Below are positions 26,155 through 38,934 of a DNA stretch of 64,000 bases, one piece after another (position 1 is the stretch's first letter; each line of letters begins with the position of its first letter). This DNA comes from Didymodactylos carnosus. Taxonomy: Eukaryota > Rotifera > Eurotatoria > Philodinida > Philodinidae. The DNA lies in NCBI GenBank assembly GCA_905250885.1, contig CAJNOQ010000072.1, positions 18,529 through 82,528 of the forward strand, read 5' to 3'. Below the pieces are notes generated by a model. It was not told the origin of the DNA. It did no database searches and saw only the letters and a list, made by a program, of their open reading frames with translations. The translations under genes and the position numbers were made by a program.

Positions 26155-26560
26155 CACAGAGTGATACTAGGTATGTACCACTTCTACAACTGGTGTTTAA
26201 CCATTCGAAAAAACTGTTATAACTCAGTTATTAAGAGTCACTCAGAGTTGCGGAATATCTCGTTTTGTAGAAAAATGTTCACTCTACAAAACTTATTATC
26301 TAAAAGAAATTCTTAAATTTAATATTATTGAAAATATGATTCATCCAAAACAGTAGAATTATCGGAACTGTTCGCCAATAAGTTTAACGGTTCCTGTTTT
26401 TCATGATTAATCTTAAATTCAACAATAAGTTTCGTAGTTTAAACATTTTTCTACACAACGGGATGTTTCGCAACTCTGAGTGACTCTTAATAATTGAGTT
26501 ATAACAGTTTTTTTTCGAATATCTAAACACCAGTTGTGGAACTGGTACGTATATAATTGA
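26155..26560. mobile_element. Foldback/MITE with about 140-base arms
   Basis: Left arm 26155-26305 and right arm about 26425-26560 are inverted copies. CAACTGGTGTTTA, AACTGTTATAACTCA and AGAGTCACTCAGAGTTGC of the left arm recur reverse-complemented on the right. The interior of about 120 bases is non-coding. Confidence 0.7.
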
Positions 26561-29440
26561 TACCCTGCCTTTTTGCTACCTTGAGTTTTATTTATTGGTG
26601 TACGATTTGTGAAATGCTGTTAGTGTGTGAAAATTCCGCTGATTGATGACGTATGTTGAACGGATGTTAAATATAAACAAAAATGAAAACGTTTTTATTT
26701 GTTTTGGTAATCAATTGGCACTTTTAACTTTAAATTGTTAAATTAGGTGTACGTGTGATAATCCACAGTAGCCAATTTTCTCTCTCTCTCTCTCTTTCTC
26801 ATTCAGTAAACGATAAATATTTCAAAAAAGGAGGGTATGTGTATACATCAAAAAAATGTACAAACTCATTTAGTCATTCGTTCGATACACATGAGTTAGA
26901 TTTATTTCAATTAAAGCCAAAGAGAAACAAAAAACTGAAAACTACTTTTTTTTTTCTTTTTTTTTTATATCGTTGATATTGAGCCGGTTTGCTTTGAACA
27001 TTATTGTTCCAAAGTTAATTGCAAATGATGAATGAATGACACTTTTAGAGAAAGAAAGAGATTTTCGTTCATTCATTCGTGTTTTTTTGCATCAGCTATA
27101 TTGATTAAGCGAGAACAGATGAAGAGGGAGAAACTGTTGAGTTTCTTTTTTTCTGCCTATATAACCAACTATCAACTTTTTTCGTGCACAAATATAAATT
27201 CATCGATCCCATTGTCCTTTTTTTGTTCAGAATTTGTTGCCCTATTCTTCTTAGTGCACATACATACACACACATGCACTAAATTTTGTAACATTTAAAA
27301 TGCAAATTTTTTTTTCTCTCTCTTTCTCTCTCTCTATGTGGTATTTTATACATAGTTAGTTCATCAGTAGTCAGTTTGTGTATGTGATAAGTGACCTTGC
27401 AATGACTGCCGAGAATATGAACTATTCAACTATTAATTATGCAATAACAGTATTTCATTAACGAAGATGAGAGTAAGTAATTTATCTCACAGTTTAACAG
27501 ATTGTTAGACATTCACTGTAAATTGCAAACTTAGTTTAACGTGTTATGTTAGGAACATTTATTTATCCGATTTTAAATAAAAGATGATCTGTTTTACTTT
27601 CCAAACGATACGTTGTATGAACAATTATCTATGATGTATCTACCAGAGTAAAACCTTTGTATAATTCAATATATTTTTATTTTGACAAGAAAGATCATCT
27701 ATTCAGATAGTTCTTTATGATTAAAAACTCAGACAGTTGTTCGTGTTGGCATTTTGATAAAATTTGCGTTTTAAGTTGTTGGTTTGAAACCTGAGATACA
27801 TGTAAGAGTGCGTGCGTAACCTAACCTTCTTTTTGTCTATCTCTGTTGCAAATCGTCGTGTCTCTCTTTAACCTGTTGTCTACTGATTAAAAAAAAAAAA
27901 AAAAAAGAAGATGATGGATGAATATCGACTCTAATCGTTCAAACAACAAGAAGAAAGAACCTATTCAAGTACCTTCACGTCAAATTATTATTATATTCTG
28001 TTCAGTATATAGATGGTGAAGAAAAAAAAAAGATGAATATCATTGATAAGTATCATCACTTGAGATTGAACAAAACAAAAAAAGAAGAATGACGAATTGA
28101 CGCGATTTAAATTTCAAAAGAGAGAAAAGGTGTTATAAAGTTAAAGTTCTAAAAGAAATAAATAACAGTGATATAGCTTGTATACTTGATAATCGATATA
28201 TCAAATGACAATGATTGATTCAAACGTGATTAACGTTTGAACATCTAGAGAAAACATATATACGGTAGGGATTTTTCGGTTTAGTACAAGTGACTATTTT
28301 AAATGATAAATTGAACCATTTCTTTTTTCGATTTTGAAGTGTCTATACGATTGATAAAAGTAATAAAAATTAAAAAAATAGAATATTCGAAGATACAGGT
28401 AAATACATTATAGAGTAACAATATGAGTTGTCTTAGAACATTTTACTATTTTGATAGAAATATATCCTCTAATAATTTACATATCAAATAGAAGCAAACA
28501 ACGTTCATTAGATTTTTCTGTTATAAAATTTCATAGAGAATTAAATGGGATCGTATTAAGAAATACACCATATAGAATTAAGATTAAGAAGGAGAATTTC
28601 TATGTGTGTAGAATTTTCACTAGTTGTCCTATTTTATTGTTCGTTTCAACAATTGAAGGGAAAAACCGATTTGGCAACTGACTCTGTATTATTAAATGTA
28701 CCATAACATTCTTTTTATTTGTTCGATAAAAGATCTCTTTTAACAGTTTTTCTCTTTCTCTTCATCTCTTTTTTTGTGTTTTCAATATGCCGCATATCTT
28801 GAAGTGTTACAATTATGGCGTCATTGAACTATACTATGTTGACTTATTGTTCATCGATCTGTTATATTTAGAAAAAAAGTATGTTTCTTTCGTTAATCTA
28901 CTAATAAATTAATCGAAATAGTCTATATTAGAGGCGTATACACTTTAACAGAAATATGATGGTATAATAGTTTTGTAAAAGTCATCTCTAACACTCTATT
29001 GTCTAAACGAGAAGTTTAGACTATATTGTTGATAGAGAGAACTTCTATTTGTGTGTGAGATATGTGTATAAAGAAGGTTTGTCACTCACACAATTAAACA
29101 GGAAATACGTGTGTATATGTACTATGTACACAATGAATATATTTGATAGATATGCGAAATATCTTTATTCTGTTCATCGCACAACAATTTGTTTACAACA
29201 TATATAAAAAGTAGAAGACAGAAAGAAAAAAAGAAAAAGAAAGAAAGTATATTTATAATTTTATGAAGTGGAAACACCCGATTATTCTTTTATCAACGGC
29301 ACGTTCAACACTTGAATTAGTTAATATCTTACATACTCATGTTGAACATAGTAAATGAAATTTCATAATCTAACAATGAAGAATAATTTTTAATCTAAAG
29401 TGTGTCTATTCTCGTACTGACAGTAGTTACAAAGAGTAAA

Positions 29441-29497
<57 letters not shown>

Positions 29498-29532
29498 TGA
29501 GTAAATTTACTTTTATTTTTTAGATTTCAAAA
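26561..29532. other. Upstream region of the LRR gene, no coding seen
   Basis: Contains several polypyrimidine microsatellites, a poly-A run near 27889-27906 and a long (CT)n at 29441-29495. An acceptor-type TTTTTTAG ends at 29523, ten bases before the LRR start codon, so an upstream 5' UTR exon probably lies somewhere in this stretch. Confidence 0.45.
29441..29495 (+). repeat. (CT)n microsatellite before an acceptor site
   Basis: Almost pure CT repeat of about 55 bases, ending 26 bases before the acceptor AG at 29522-29523. May serve as an extended polypyrimidine tract. Confidence 0.9.
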
Positions 29533-32500
29533 ATGCGTCTTCTAACAATGATGACTAGTGACGATTATCATTATATAATACAAAGACAATATTTTAATTT
29601 ATTTTCCATTTTCTTTTCATTTTTATTTTTATTTCAATATATTTCGTTATCATTATCATCAAATATTCTTGATATTTGTCAGAGTGGTATACGTGAAGAT
29701 CAAACAAATTATGTTCATTGTGGACGAAAAAATCTTTATTCTATACCAAATTTTTCTAATCGAACATTTAATATGGCATTTGATGAACTAATATTATCTG
29801 ATAATTTTATTACACATATAAATGCTAATGATTTTAATGGTTTAAGAGTTAAACGTTTAATTATGACTGGAAATAAATTACAATCAATTGATGCTCAAGC
29901 ATTTCGTGAATTAACAAATTATTTAGAAAAAATTGTACTCGAATTTGATCCAACTATTGTTGATACTATTCCTATAGCAATAAAAACAAATTTACAAAAT
30001 ATACGATCATTAGTATTAATTGGTCTTAATTTACAATTGTTAACATTTGGAAATTTTGATTTAATGAAAAAACTTGAACATTTATCATTGACACATTGTA
30101 ATATTCGTGTAATTGATCATGATGCATTTCAACCATTAGAACCAATTTTAAAACATTTACAATTGGGTAAGTTTAATCATTCATCTTTTTATCTTGTCTC
30201 ACAACTATAGATTTAGCTATAGTTCGAGCCGGGATCATGTTTTTAGTAAAATCTATCTTTTAAAAATGCTCCACAATCAAGAAATGCATAACTTTAAGAT
30301 GCTCACTTTTCTATCAACGTTTCGTCCAATCAATGTGGTTTCCTTCAGACTTTATATTTGTTATATTATGTAGATGTTCTCTTTATGCAGGCAAAAATTC
30401 ATCTGATCTATGATCCAGTAAATATTTTGGAAACAATGCCTCTCTTTTGCATTATATCCATAGTCTATTTATGATATAACTCATACGCGCACAAACAATA
30501 ATTAAAACAATTCGTAATAAGTGGCGGTTTTTATGTTACATGATTCATCATAAAGTAAAATTGATTCTCTATGATGTTTGTATACAGAGTGTTTATGTGC
30601 ACTTCAGTGTAAATTATTATAGAGTGTTATTCGGTTCAGATAAAAGTTGCTTTCTCTTTTGTTTGTAGTTTAGTTTAGTCTTTACAGTTGAAATCTTTTT
30701 AGTTTAATTCTGCTTTTTGTAGAATACTGTTGTTAAAGAAATACTCTTCAAACATTATGTTAAGAGAATGTTATACTCAAGAATTCACTGCAGAAGTGAC
30801 AATGTACAAGATTTCTTCTACTCTGGAAAAGTAATCATTTCAACGAGACAGGGATTGATCTTCTCAGATCATGTTTTTTTAAAATGTTCTTGATTTATAA
30901 TTGTTCTTTTAGAAGAAAATTGAATGTTATAAAATTACGTATATATGTAACGTCTTCTTTTATTTCTTTTCTTTACCATATTTAGATTATAATCAATTGA
31001 TAGAAATTAATTTAAGTACATTGCAACAATTAGAAGTTTTGACAATAACTCAAAATCAAATAAAACACATTGACAATGATAGTCTACCAAAACAATTAAA
31101 ACGTTTGGATCTATCCTATAATGGTTTAGCAGATATGAAAATTTCATTATCACAATTAGAATATTTAAACGTACAAAATAATCAATTAACTCAACAACAT
31201 CTTGAATTTATTCAAACATTAACCAATATTAGAGAATTAATTTTAGATTTTAATTCAATTCAAACATTAAATGAAAATGTATTCTCTTCGACAAAATGTT
31301 GTCAACAATTAGAATTATTATCATTACAAGGAAATGATTTTAATTTTAATGAACAAGATTCATTAGTAGCCAGTCTTCTGTTCTCTGATTTAAAACAATT
31401 AAAACGATTAAATTTAGCTCGAAATACAATTAAAACAATTCCAACAGGTAAAGATTTTTGAACATTCTCTTGTTTCACAGCACATTCGTCATTGGGTAAC
31501 GCTGAACTTTCATCATATGACGAAAGTTCTGTTTTCAGGAACAAAAGTTCTGTCGGTATGTGACGTTTCGTTACAAGTTATAGCGTGTTATTTGCTGTTA
31601 TGTTCTTAGTGTGACGAAAGTTCGCGGTGGGCTGTGACGATAGTTGTAGTCTGTTACACAATTGGTTACAAAACTTCCCCATTTTTGTAACCAAAGTGTG
31701 AGTTGGTACTCTCCCAAAAATATCATACACTTTCGTCACGTGTGATGAAAGTTCTTTTTTCTATGTGTCGAAAATTAACGTGACGAAAGTGCTATCATCC
31801 ATTTACTCGTTGCATATTTTAATTTTCATCTATTTTTTAATTTTTTAAGATTTATTTAATTTCACACGAACATTGCAAAGTTTAAATCTTGATCGTAATC
31901 CATTAATGACATTAGCGTCTTCTACATTTCATGGTCTTGAATCATCTTTAATCAATATTAGTATTCAAGCATGTAATCTACATTCAAATAGTCTATCGTC
32001 ATTAAAAATATTAACAAATTTAGAACGTATCAAATTAAGTTCAAACGATATTGACTATGTACCTGATGATTTATTTGTGTCACTAACAAATTTAACATTA
32101 GTCGATCTTCAACGAAATCAACTCCAAATTGTACCAAAATTTTCTGATAAAAATAAATTAAAAGATTTAGAATTAAGTGGAAATAAACTGACAACGTTTG
32201 ATGAATATACACTAAAACAATTGACACAACTTGTGACACTTGATCTCAGTTCGAATCCACTAGAATGTGATTGTAAATTAATCCCATTGTATCAGTGGTT
32301 AAATGAGAAATTTCAACCAGAATTAATTCAATATCTACAATGGACATGCTCAAATGGAAAACAATTATCGACATTGAACATTCACGATTTTACATGTACA
32401 GTTGCTGAGGATAAAACACTTACCTCAACGAAATTGAAAGAACTATTTTCAACAGTTAAACCATTAGTAAGAGAAAATATGGGTAAGCATTTTTACCTTA

Positions 32501-33448
32501 ATTTGATCTCTATAAAACAAAGAAATATTTAAAGTCAATTTTTCTATTCAAATTGTAGAACCAATAACGACTATTGAGACAACTTTAAAATTAAGAACAA
32601 CAACAACAACAACTCTCTTAACAAATATTATTACTGATTTAAACGTATGGATTAAAGATGATAATTCGGCTATTATTGAATGGAACACATCGTCAATAAT
32701 ACCCAATCATCTTCTAGTACTACGTCTCATCGTTATTGAAAACGGTTATCTATTACCATCTTTAAATTTAAATATTAGTCAAAAATATTTTTTATTAGAA
32801 AAATTAAAATCACAAACTCAATATACCATATGTCTAACAATATTAAATACACAAAAATATTGTCGTGATTTAATTACTGGTTCAACAACAACTCCTATAC
32901 CATTATCTAAAGCAATTTCTATATCAAAAACATCGACGACAACTTTAACGTCAACAGATATTCAATATTTGATTTTGGGTACTGTTTTAGGTGCCATTAG
33001 TGTTTTATTAATTCTAATCGTTTTTATTATTATTCTTGTTCGAAAACAGCGGCGAAAAAAACATGAATCATCTAAAACAACATCGATCGAATCCTATTAT
33101 AATGCTGGTGGATCTGATATATCAGCATTGTCTTCCGAACAACAGCCAACACTAAAATGTTTACCACCTCCACCATTATTAACACCATTCTATTATTTTC
33201 CACCATCAGAATGTCCTCATAATTGTTGTACATCTTTATCGATGAATGGAGGAGTAGGCGGCGATTTTGAACGTTCAGGAACAAATTCAACCGATTTAAG
33301 TAATATTAATCCTTCGACGTATCATATTTATCACGAAATACCATTTTCTGACACTTGTACATCTGCACTTCGACGTCCTAATATATTTGATAATACACAT
33401 TTAATTGAACAACAACAATTGAGGCATACAACACCAATCATTATTTAA
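29533..33448 (+). CDS. Single-pass leucine-rich-repeat surface receptor
   Basis: Four exons: 29533-30166, 30986-31447, 31850-32482, 32559-33448 (TAA); phases agree, 872 residues. A hydrophobic signal segment (about residues 22-45) precedes a Cys-containing LRRNT-like cap (CQSG...VHCGRKNLYSIPN). About a dozen or more LRRs follow across exons 1-3 (for example LKRLDLSYNGL, LKDLELSGNKLTTF). The LRRCT cap has NPLECDCKL, then Cys in WTCSNG and DFTC. Next come a Thr-rich spacer and an FN3-like domain with QTQYTICL in exon 4, one transmembrane helix (ILGTVLGAISVLLILIVFII), a basic stop-transfer KQRRKK and a Pro-rich cytoplasmic tail. This LRR-FN3-TM layout fits neuronal adhesion/LRFN-like or chaoptin-like surface proteins, but no ortholog can be named. 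Start set by the acceptor just upstream and the signal peptide; a second Met at residue 6 is also possible. Confidence 0.88.
31479..31793. mobile_element. MITE in LRR gene intron 2 with reiterated TGACGAAAGT
   Basis: Ends share AGCACATTCGTCA (31479) and, reverse-complemented, AGCACTTTCGTCA (31793). A second matched inner block is GAACTTTCATCA followed by GACGAAAGT on both sides. The word ACGAAAGT or its complement occurs about five times in 315 bases. It accounts for most of the 402-base intron. Non-coding. Confidence 0.6.
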
Positions 33449-33865
33449 CTTTTTTTTAAACTTTTATCTTTACGGTCTTTCAAGATCCTTTTCAAGGTCC
33501 TAAAGATGTATAATTCTTTAAAATACTCTTTACTGTTCGTTTAGAAGAACTAAAATTTCAATTTGTGCTTTGTTCTTCATACTCTGATAATTAATGATCT
33601 GGTGTTTTCCTGTAATTTATTTTTTCCTATTACACTACGCACTTCTTTTTGCTTATAAAGAAGTGATAAAAGTCTCATGTTGTAGAACAGTTTTCTTCTC
33701 TTAATCATTTGACGACTAGTCAGATAACATGGATGTTCTATTGTTAGAGTCCGTTTTTGTTCTCATTTTTTGACAAAATATAAATTTATCTTCCTCAGTA
33801 TTTGTTATTTTGGTTTTTTTCTATTGAAATATATGAACAAGACAAATAATTATAAGTATGTTGAT

Positions 33866-33896
<31 letters not shown>

Positions 33897-34983
33897 CGAC
33901 AACAGACAACATGAAATTGTTCAATGATCAATATTTTTATTCGACCTGATATAAATTAATTTTCAATGCCCGCCAGCCATTGTTACAATTAAAAGTCAAA
34001 TTAATTAAACGACCGTTATCATTTTGTATCTATTAATCAAGTCACTGGCGTGTCAGCTTTTCTTGATAAATTTCCCTCATTTTTTCCTCATAAAAACATC
34101 ATGTGACATTAATAAGTTATATTTTTTGCTGCTGATAATCAATTGACGGCACGAAATTCATTAACACTTTTATTTATTTGCTTGAAGACACTCTAAATGT
34201 TAATCAAAAGTCATTTTAATCTTATTTGAGAAACAGCTGACAAAAAAAAAATTTTTTATTAAACAACTTTTTATAGTTAAATCTCAACATTTGATAATGA
34301 TCATAGCATGAAGTAACACATTAAAATAAATGAGCAAATTAATTAATGGCCATAAATAAATAATATAGACGAAAACGATAAATAAAAAATCTGCTCAAAT
34401 AAAACGTGACAGTAATATATTGGCTACAATTGTTTATTGTCTAATAAAGTATTATAGATCTCTGATACCCAAACTTTTTGAAGAGATTTCGCTAACTCAA
34501 ACTGCTAACTGGTATAAGAGAAACAGAGACAGATCTAACTTGATTTGAAAAAATGTCTTTCTGTTTTCTGATCCAGATTTCTAATTTTGACTCGCTCTTA
34601 GATCACTTAGAGGGTGCATTTTTCTAATATCTTAATGTCTAATTGGTATGCCTTTAAAAATGATAAGTTCTGAAGGTACTAATGAACATAGTATCCTAGT
34701 TCGATGACCTATCAAAACAAGCAAAAGGAAAATGGGCGATGATGATTTTCATGAACTGTGACTTGACTTGAGACTTGAATAAGCATTGACTTTCCATAGC
34801 TTTAAAGAGAATATATCGTGGCTATGTATATATTATACCATAAGCCCCCGACGCTTGAAAGATCATTCTAAAACAACTTAAAAACCATGGAAGAAGTGAT
34901 TAAGCTACAACCAAAGAAGCTAACTACTTACATTTAAACGCATAATTCAACAATATTAAGTATAATCGCTCAACCATCAATTA
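33449..34983. other. 3' flank of LRR gene, no gene seen
   Basis: AT-rich. Contains a (CT)n microsatellite at 33868-33897. The LRR gene's 3' UTR must lie in its first part, but no clear end could be set. Confidence 0.4.
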
Positions 34984-35067
34984 TTTTCCTCATTGTGTTA
35001 GCTACGTCACGTCAAAAACAGTGGTATTTATTTCCTGAGAGAGCAATAGTAACGACTTTTTCTACTA
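34984..35067 (+). repeat. Dispersed repeat, copy 2
   Basis: Matches 24915-24998 in the same orientation. Flanks differ, so it looks like a small dispersed family rather than a segmental copy. Confidence 0.65.
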
Positions 35068-35704
35068 AAGCACGGGAAAAGGTTTCTGCAAGAAAATGGC
35101 ATAATATAGTTTTGAGCATAAATCGTCTAGAATTATTAGAAATGCTTCGCGCTTCATCTGAGAACCTACCTAAACTTCCAAAACTTCTTCTGAAAAACTT
35201 CAGAAAAAAATCTCGTACAAATTTTTCATCACTATCCTAAACAACGACATCCATCATCTATTTCAACTCTTTCCATGAACTTCCAACTTCTTAACAAGAA
35301 AATTACATATAGGAAGATAGCGAATTTGCTGCGCTTCAAAATGAGTTATCAACAAACTGCACAAATATGCGAATGCAAAGCCATTTTGGAAATTTTGAAC
35401 TTAGATATTGGTTTTCGTATTTGCGAGGACGTGGTTGTCTGTATCAGAAATCCTTTACACGTTACAAATGACTTTTTCCTCTCAGAAACATATGAGGGTG
35501 GCACCAGTATCATTCTCTAGAACGACGTTTCTAAAAGATTTTCTAGCGGCTTTTCCACGGCACTCTGAAAATCCGTGACGGTTTTTTGGCATTTTATTTC
35601 TTTTATTAATTTGAAGGGCGAGAAGCCGAAAGATCTAAAGCATCTCAGATTAAAGAGAAAAGTGTGCTGAAGGTTCACAATAGTTTCTTTTTTATTGTAA
35701 TTAT

Positions 35705-36183
35705 TTTTATCATCAACAACTGCACATGTAAAATCGTGAATGCTCAATGTCGATAATTTTTTTCCATTTGAGCATGTCCATTGTAGATATTGAATTAATT
35801 CTGGTTGAAATTTCTCATTTAACCACTGATACAGTGCGACTAACCTTTTCTTGCCTTTGGCTAAACCTAACTGTTCTGAAGGACAACTGTTCAATAGCAT
35901 CAATCTTATGGCCTCTAATATGTGGTGTTCATGCATTTACGACATGAAAAGTTTGAACCAAACCCGTCAAGCGCCAATATATTTTTACGATAAAGATTAC
36001 ATTCAGATTGTTGATTTGAAGTCCACAATAGATAGGCTTTAAGTTGATATAAAATCTGTTTCTAAATGTCTGATAGTTCAAGTGAACTAAATTTTTATAA
36101 AATGCCTCCTATAGGTGCCAGGGCAAGAAAGGGTTAATTTACAATCACACTCTAATGGATTCGAACTGAGATCAAGTGTCACT
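35705..36183 (-). pseudogene. Broken copy of the LRR gene's LRRCT exon segment
   Basis: On the minus strand, 36183-36134 then 35839-35705 copy bases about 32233-32420 of the LRR gene: the VTLDLSSNPLECDCKL block, then LYQWLNEKFQPELIQYLQ, WTCSNGK and HDFTC. The two halves are separated by a 290-base insertion. The copy has no start, no other exons and only the LRRCT region, so it is a partial duplication in inverted orientation 2-3 kb downstream of its source. Divergence by eye is low (a few changes per 50 bases). Confidence 0.85.
35840..36137. mobile_element. piggyBac-type MITE inserted at TTAA
   Basis: The insertion (35844-36133) is bounded by CTAA at 35840-35843 and TTAA at 36134-36137, where the intact LRR gene has a single TTAA. 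One duplicate has a T-to-C change. Terminal inverted repeats are CCTTTTCTTGCCTTTGGC on the left and, reverse-complemented, CCCTTTCTTGCCCTGGC on the right. A TTAA target and CCCTTT-type ends are the hallmarks of piggyBac-like transposons. The 290-base interior is non-coding. Confidence 0.8.
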
Positions 36184-37542
36184 GCTGATGATTACTCATC
36201 TGCGAGATAAAGATTGTATATTTGTGCGGTACCCTATTTTGTACTGAAATATGCGATATGAGCAGGAACTTATCAGGGTTCCGTCGCCAATTGAGGATGT
36301 CTTCATTGCACTTAAGTTATTTTTGCAATAGATAAATCCAAGGCAGTAGATAAATATATAGGAAGATAGAGAATCTCAAGCGCTATCAGAATATACTTAA
36401 GACTGACCAAAAGCTTTGATCATGTGTGGGGCGGGGGAAGGGAATCACCGCGATCAGAACTTTTGGTATGCCCTAAGTACATCTGATCTGACTTAGTCCC
36501 AGTTTTTAAAAACTTTAATGGTTCGAACTGGTTCTGGTCGGAAAACGTTTTAGAGATCTCTTTTTTTTTGTTTATCGACTAGATAAGCTTTGTTGAACAT
36601 TTAATTTAGAAACAGTTTGTTTTCAGGTTTGATATAAATTGAAATTAAACAGTTTTGCGGTACACAATAGAAATCGATCTTCAAAAAGGAGGAAAAAAAT
36701 GTTCATGGTCTGAAAAGTTTATTGTCCGGATTGGTCCTAACCCCAAAAAGTTATGGTTCAGTCCCAAAAATTGGAATCAGACCGAACAATACGGAGCCCT
36801 GGAACCTATATAAGTATCAAACAGCCTATCGAAGGTTAACGACAAATCATCTTGAAAATGTGAAAATATGCCATCAGAGTACCTAGAGTACGTACCTAAA
36901 CGGTACTTTTGGATAGTTAATGATATAAAAACTTCTTGAATACTTGCGGCATTACCGACAGCAGGATGTCTGTACAAGTGCGTTGGAGTTAGTGCATTCA
37001 TGTTACACTGTGCGAACTAACAATAACTTTATACGGTATTCTGTTATTTATTGCTTAATTAGAGCTGACAATGTTATAAAAAACGTCATTATCTTTTTCT
37101 TAACAACAAATACACCTTCTATCAGAGAAAAATTCTCGTTTGAATTGAGCAGCTGTATTCTATGTATATAAACAGTGACGTATACAGATAAGGGATAGAT
37201 AAATGTCTTGGTTATAGCTTAAATCGACAAAAGTTTATTCAAAAAGAAAAATTCTATTTTTAAGTTTTGTATATGCCAGATGAAGAATATATTTCTACGT
37301 ACTAGGCGTAAATGAAATGAAACAAAAACTCCAAGCTTACGGTGATGAAAGCTTACTACAAAAACCTCAACACCAAGACATTAATATAAAAATAAAATAA
37401 AAAGAAAGACCGATATTTTGTAAATAATAATATATAAGATAGTTTGTTTTGTAGATAAAATAATACAGTTTCCTAGCATTGATATACTAGCAAAATTAAT
37501 CCTTGGTGACATATTTATTTAGTACCTAGAAAAAAGAAGAAT
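36184..37542. other. Gene-free stretch
   Basis: Nothing recognisable. A short G-rich patch (about 36425-36440) stands out from the AT-rich background. If the smoothelin-like gene splices onward at 37583 instead of ending at 37543, further exons would lie here, but none with a calponin-homology pattern was seen. Confidence 0.35.
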
Positions 37543-38371
37543 TCATACATAATAGTTTAATAGTTGAGATTTATTCATACCTGGTTTAGATGTAAATTTT
37601 GATAATTCTTTTAAATGTTTATCTTGACTTTCTTTATCTTGAAGCTGCCATTCCTAACAAAGATTAGAATATGAAACATATCAGAAAAACTAAGATTTGT
37701 AGTCTTTTTTCACATTACTTTAGCTAAACTCTCTGCATGTATTTTAGTGTTGCTAATATTTGCTGATATATGGGACTTTGCAGCTTCATCAATACGTGCT
37801 AATTCTCTTAAAAAAATTGTTTATATTCGATTCTTGTAAGAATTTTAATAAACACCGAAAATCCTTGACTTACTCTTGTCTTGCTTTTTCAATATATGCT
37901 TTTTTCTCTTGTAATGCTCTTTCTTTCGATTGATCAATTGCTGATTCGGCCCTTGTTCCATGACTTTTAGCCGTCTCGTCGAATTTTTGCATACGTTGCA
38001 TACATTCTTCGCCTTTCGCTTTCAAACGTTCATGAACACTATCTTCAATACGTTGTTCGCGTTCTTGACGTTCTTTCTCTCGTTTTTCTGCAAGAAAAAA
38101 TTAAACTTCATTAATTTTTACAGAAACAATAGTTCCGAATATCAGCATTAAAATAAGCTTTCTAAAATGTTCTTGAAAATTTACCACTATTCACTTTTTT
38201 CACTTCCAATAATCGTGATCGAATTTTTTTTCGTTCATCAGGATCTTGCGCAGCTGTTAGCTAAACAAAATCAGAATACTCAAATTAATTAAAATAGAAT
38301 TTGTGAAATGAAATGAAATCCGATACCATTTTTTGTAGTTGAACCTCGTCAGTAATCGAATCGACAGACAT
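37543..38371 (-). CDS. Short smoothelin-like coiled-coil protein
   Basis: Five minus-strand exons: 38327-38371, 38185-38260, 37874-38087, 37719-37806, 37543-37653; 177 residues with stop TGA at 37543-37545. The N-terminus (MSVDSITDEVQLQKM then LTAAQDPDERKKIRSRLLEV) resembles the small helical smoothelin domain of SMTN/SMTNL cytoskeletal proteins. The rest is a charged coiled coil rich in Glu, Lys and Arg (KREKERQEREQRIED onward). There is no calponin-homology domain in view, so this would be a short form. A GT at 37582-37581, reading CCAG/GTATGA, could instead splice to an unseen exon. Other short coiled-coil families (stathmin-like, cilia proteins) are alternatives. Exon 3 has been copied elsewhere (44195-44350). 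Confidence 0.75.
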
Positions 38372-38934
38372 ATTGTTTGCTAGAATTTTGCTACAAAAAA
38401 AAATAGATTCAGATTTTGTGAGAAGTCGATGATAGTCAAATAGCAGATCTTCTATAGCCCATAGGACGACTGTATAAGGGTATCCTCTCCCTTTTTCGGG
38501 CTTTCCGTAGAAATGTTATCAAATAAAAACTAAAAATCACTAATACTTCATATTTTCAGAACTGATTGGAAACTCAATAGAGCATTTTTTCTTTTTTGTT
38601 TCAAGTTTTCAACTATTACTGTTCACGAGTTTTCCGAAAAATTCGATTTTTCTTTGTGTCACATTACGATCGCCCCTCCCACAAATTTTATTCGATCGAG
38701 TTAAAAATTTTTATCGAGTTTTGATCGAACTCAAGCTAATATCGCAGAGGAATTTTTTTAAGACCTTTCCTTGTCTTAGTTATAGTATGTTCATTGTTAT
38801 TAGTATGTGTTGTTCGTAATGTGACACAACGAATCCTGATGGCAAAAAAAAACAGTTTTCGAGAAAAACGCAGAACAAAAACAAGATTCATCATCGAAAA
38901 TTGTCGAGTTCCTTCTATATCTGTTGCCTAAAGT
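38372..38934. other. 5' flank of the smoothelin-like gene
   Basis: No gene or repeat recognised. Promoter elements could not be identified. Confidence 0.35.

Noticed and set aside
25956-26222. Open frame of 88 codons overlapping the 26.1-kb foldback element
   Set aside because: It runs into the inverted arm and has no recognisable domain or splice support.
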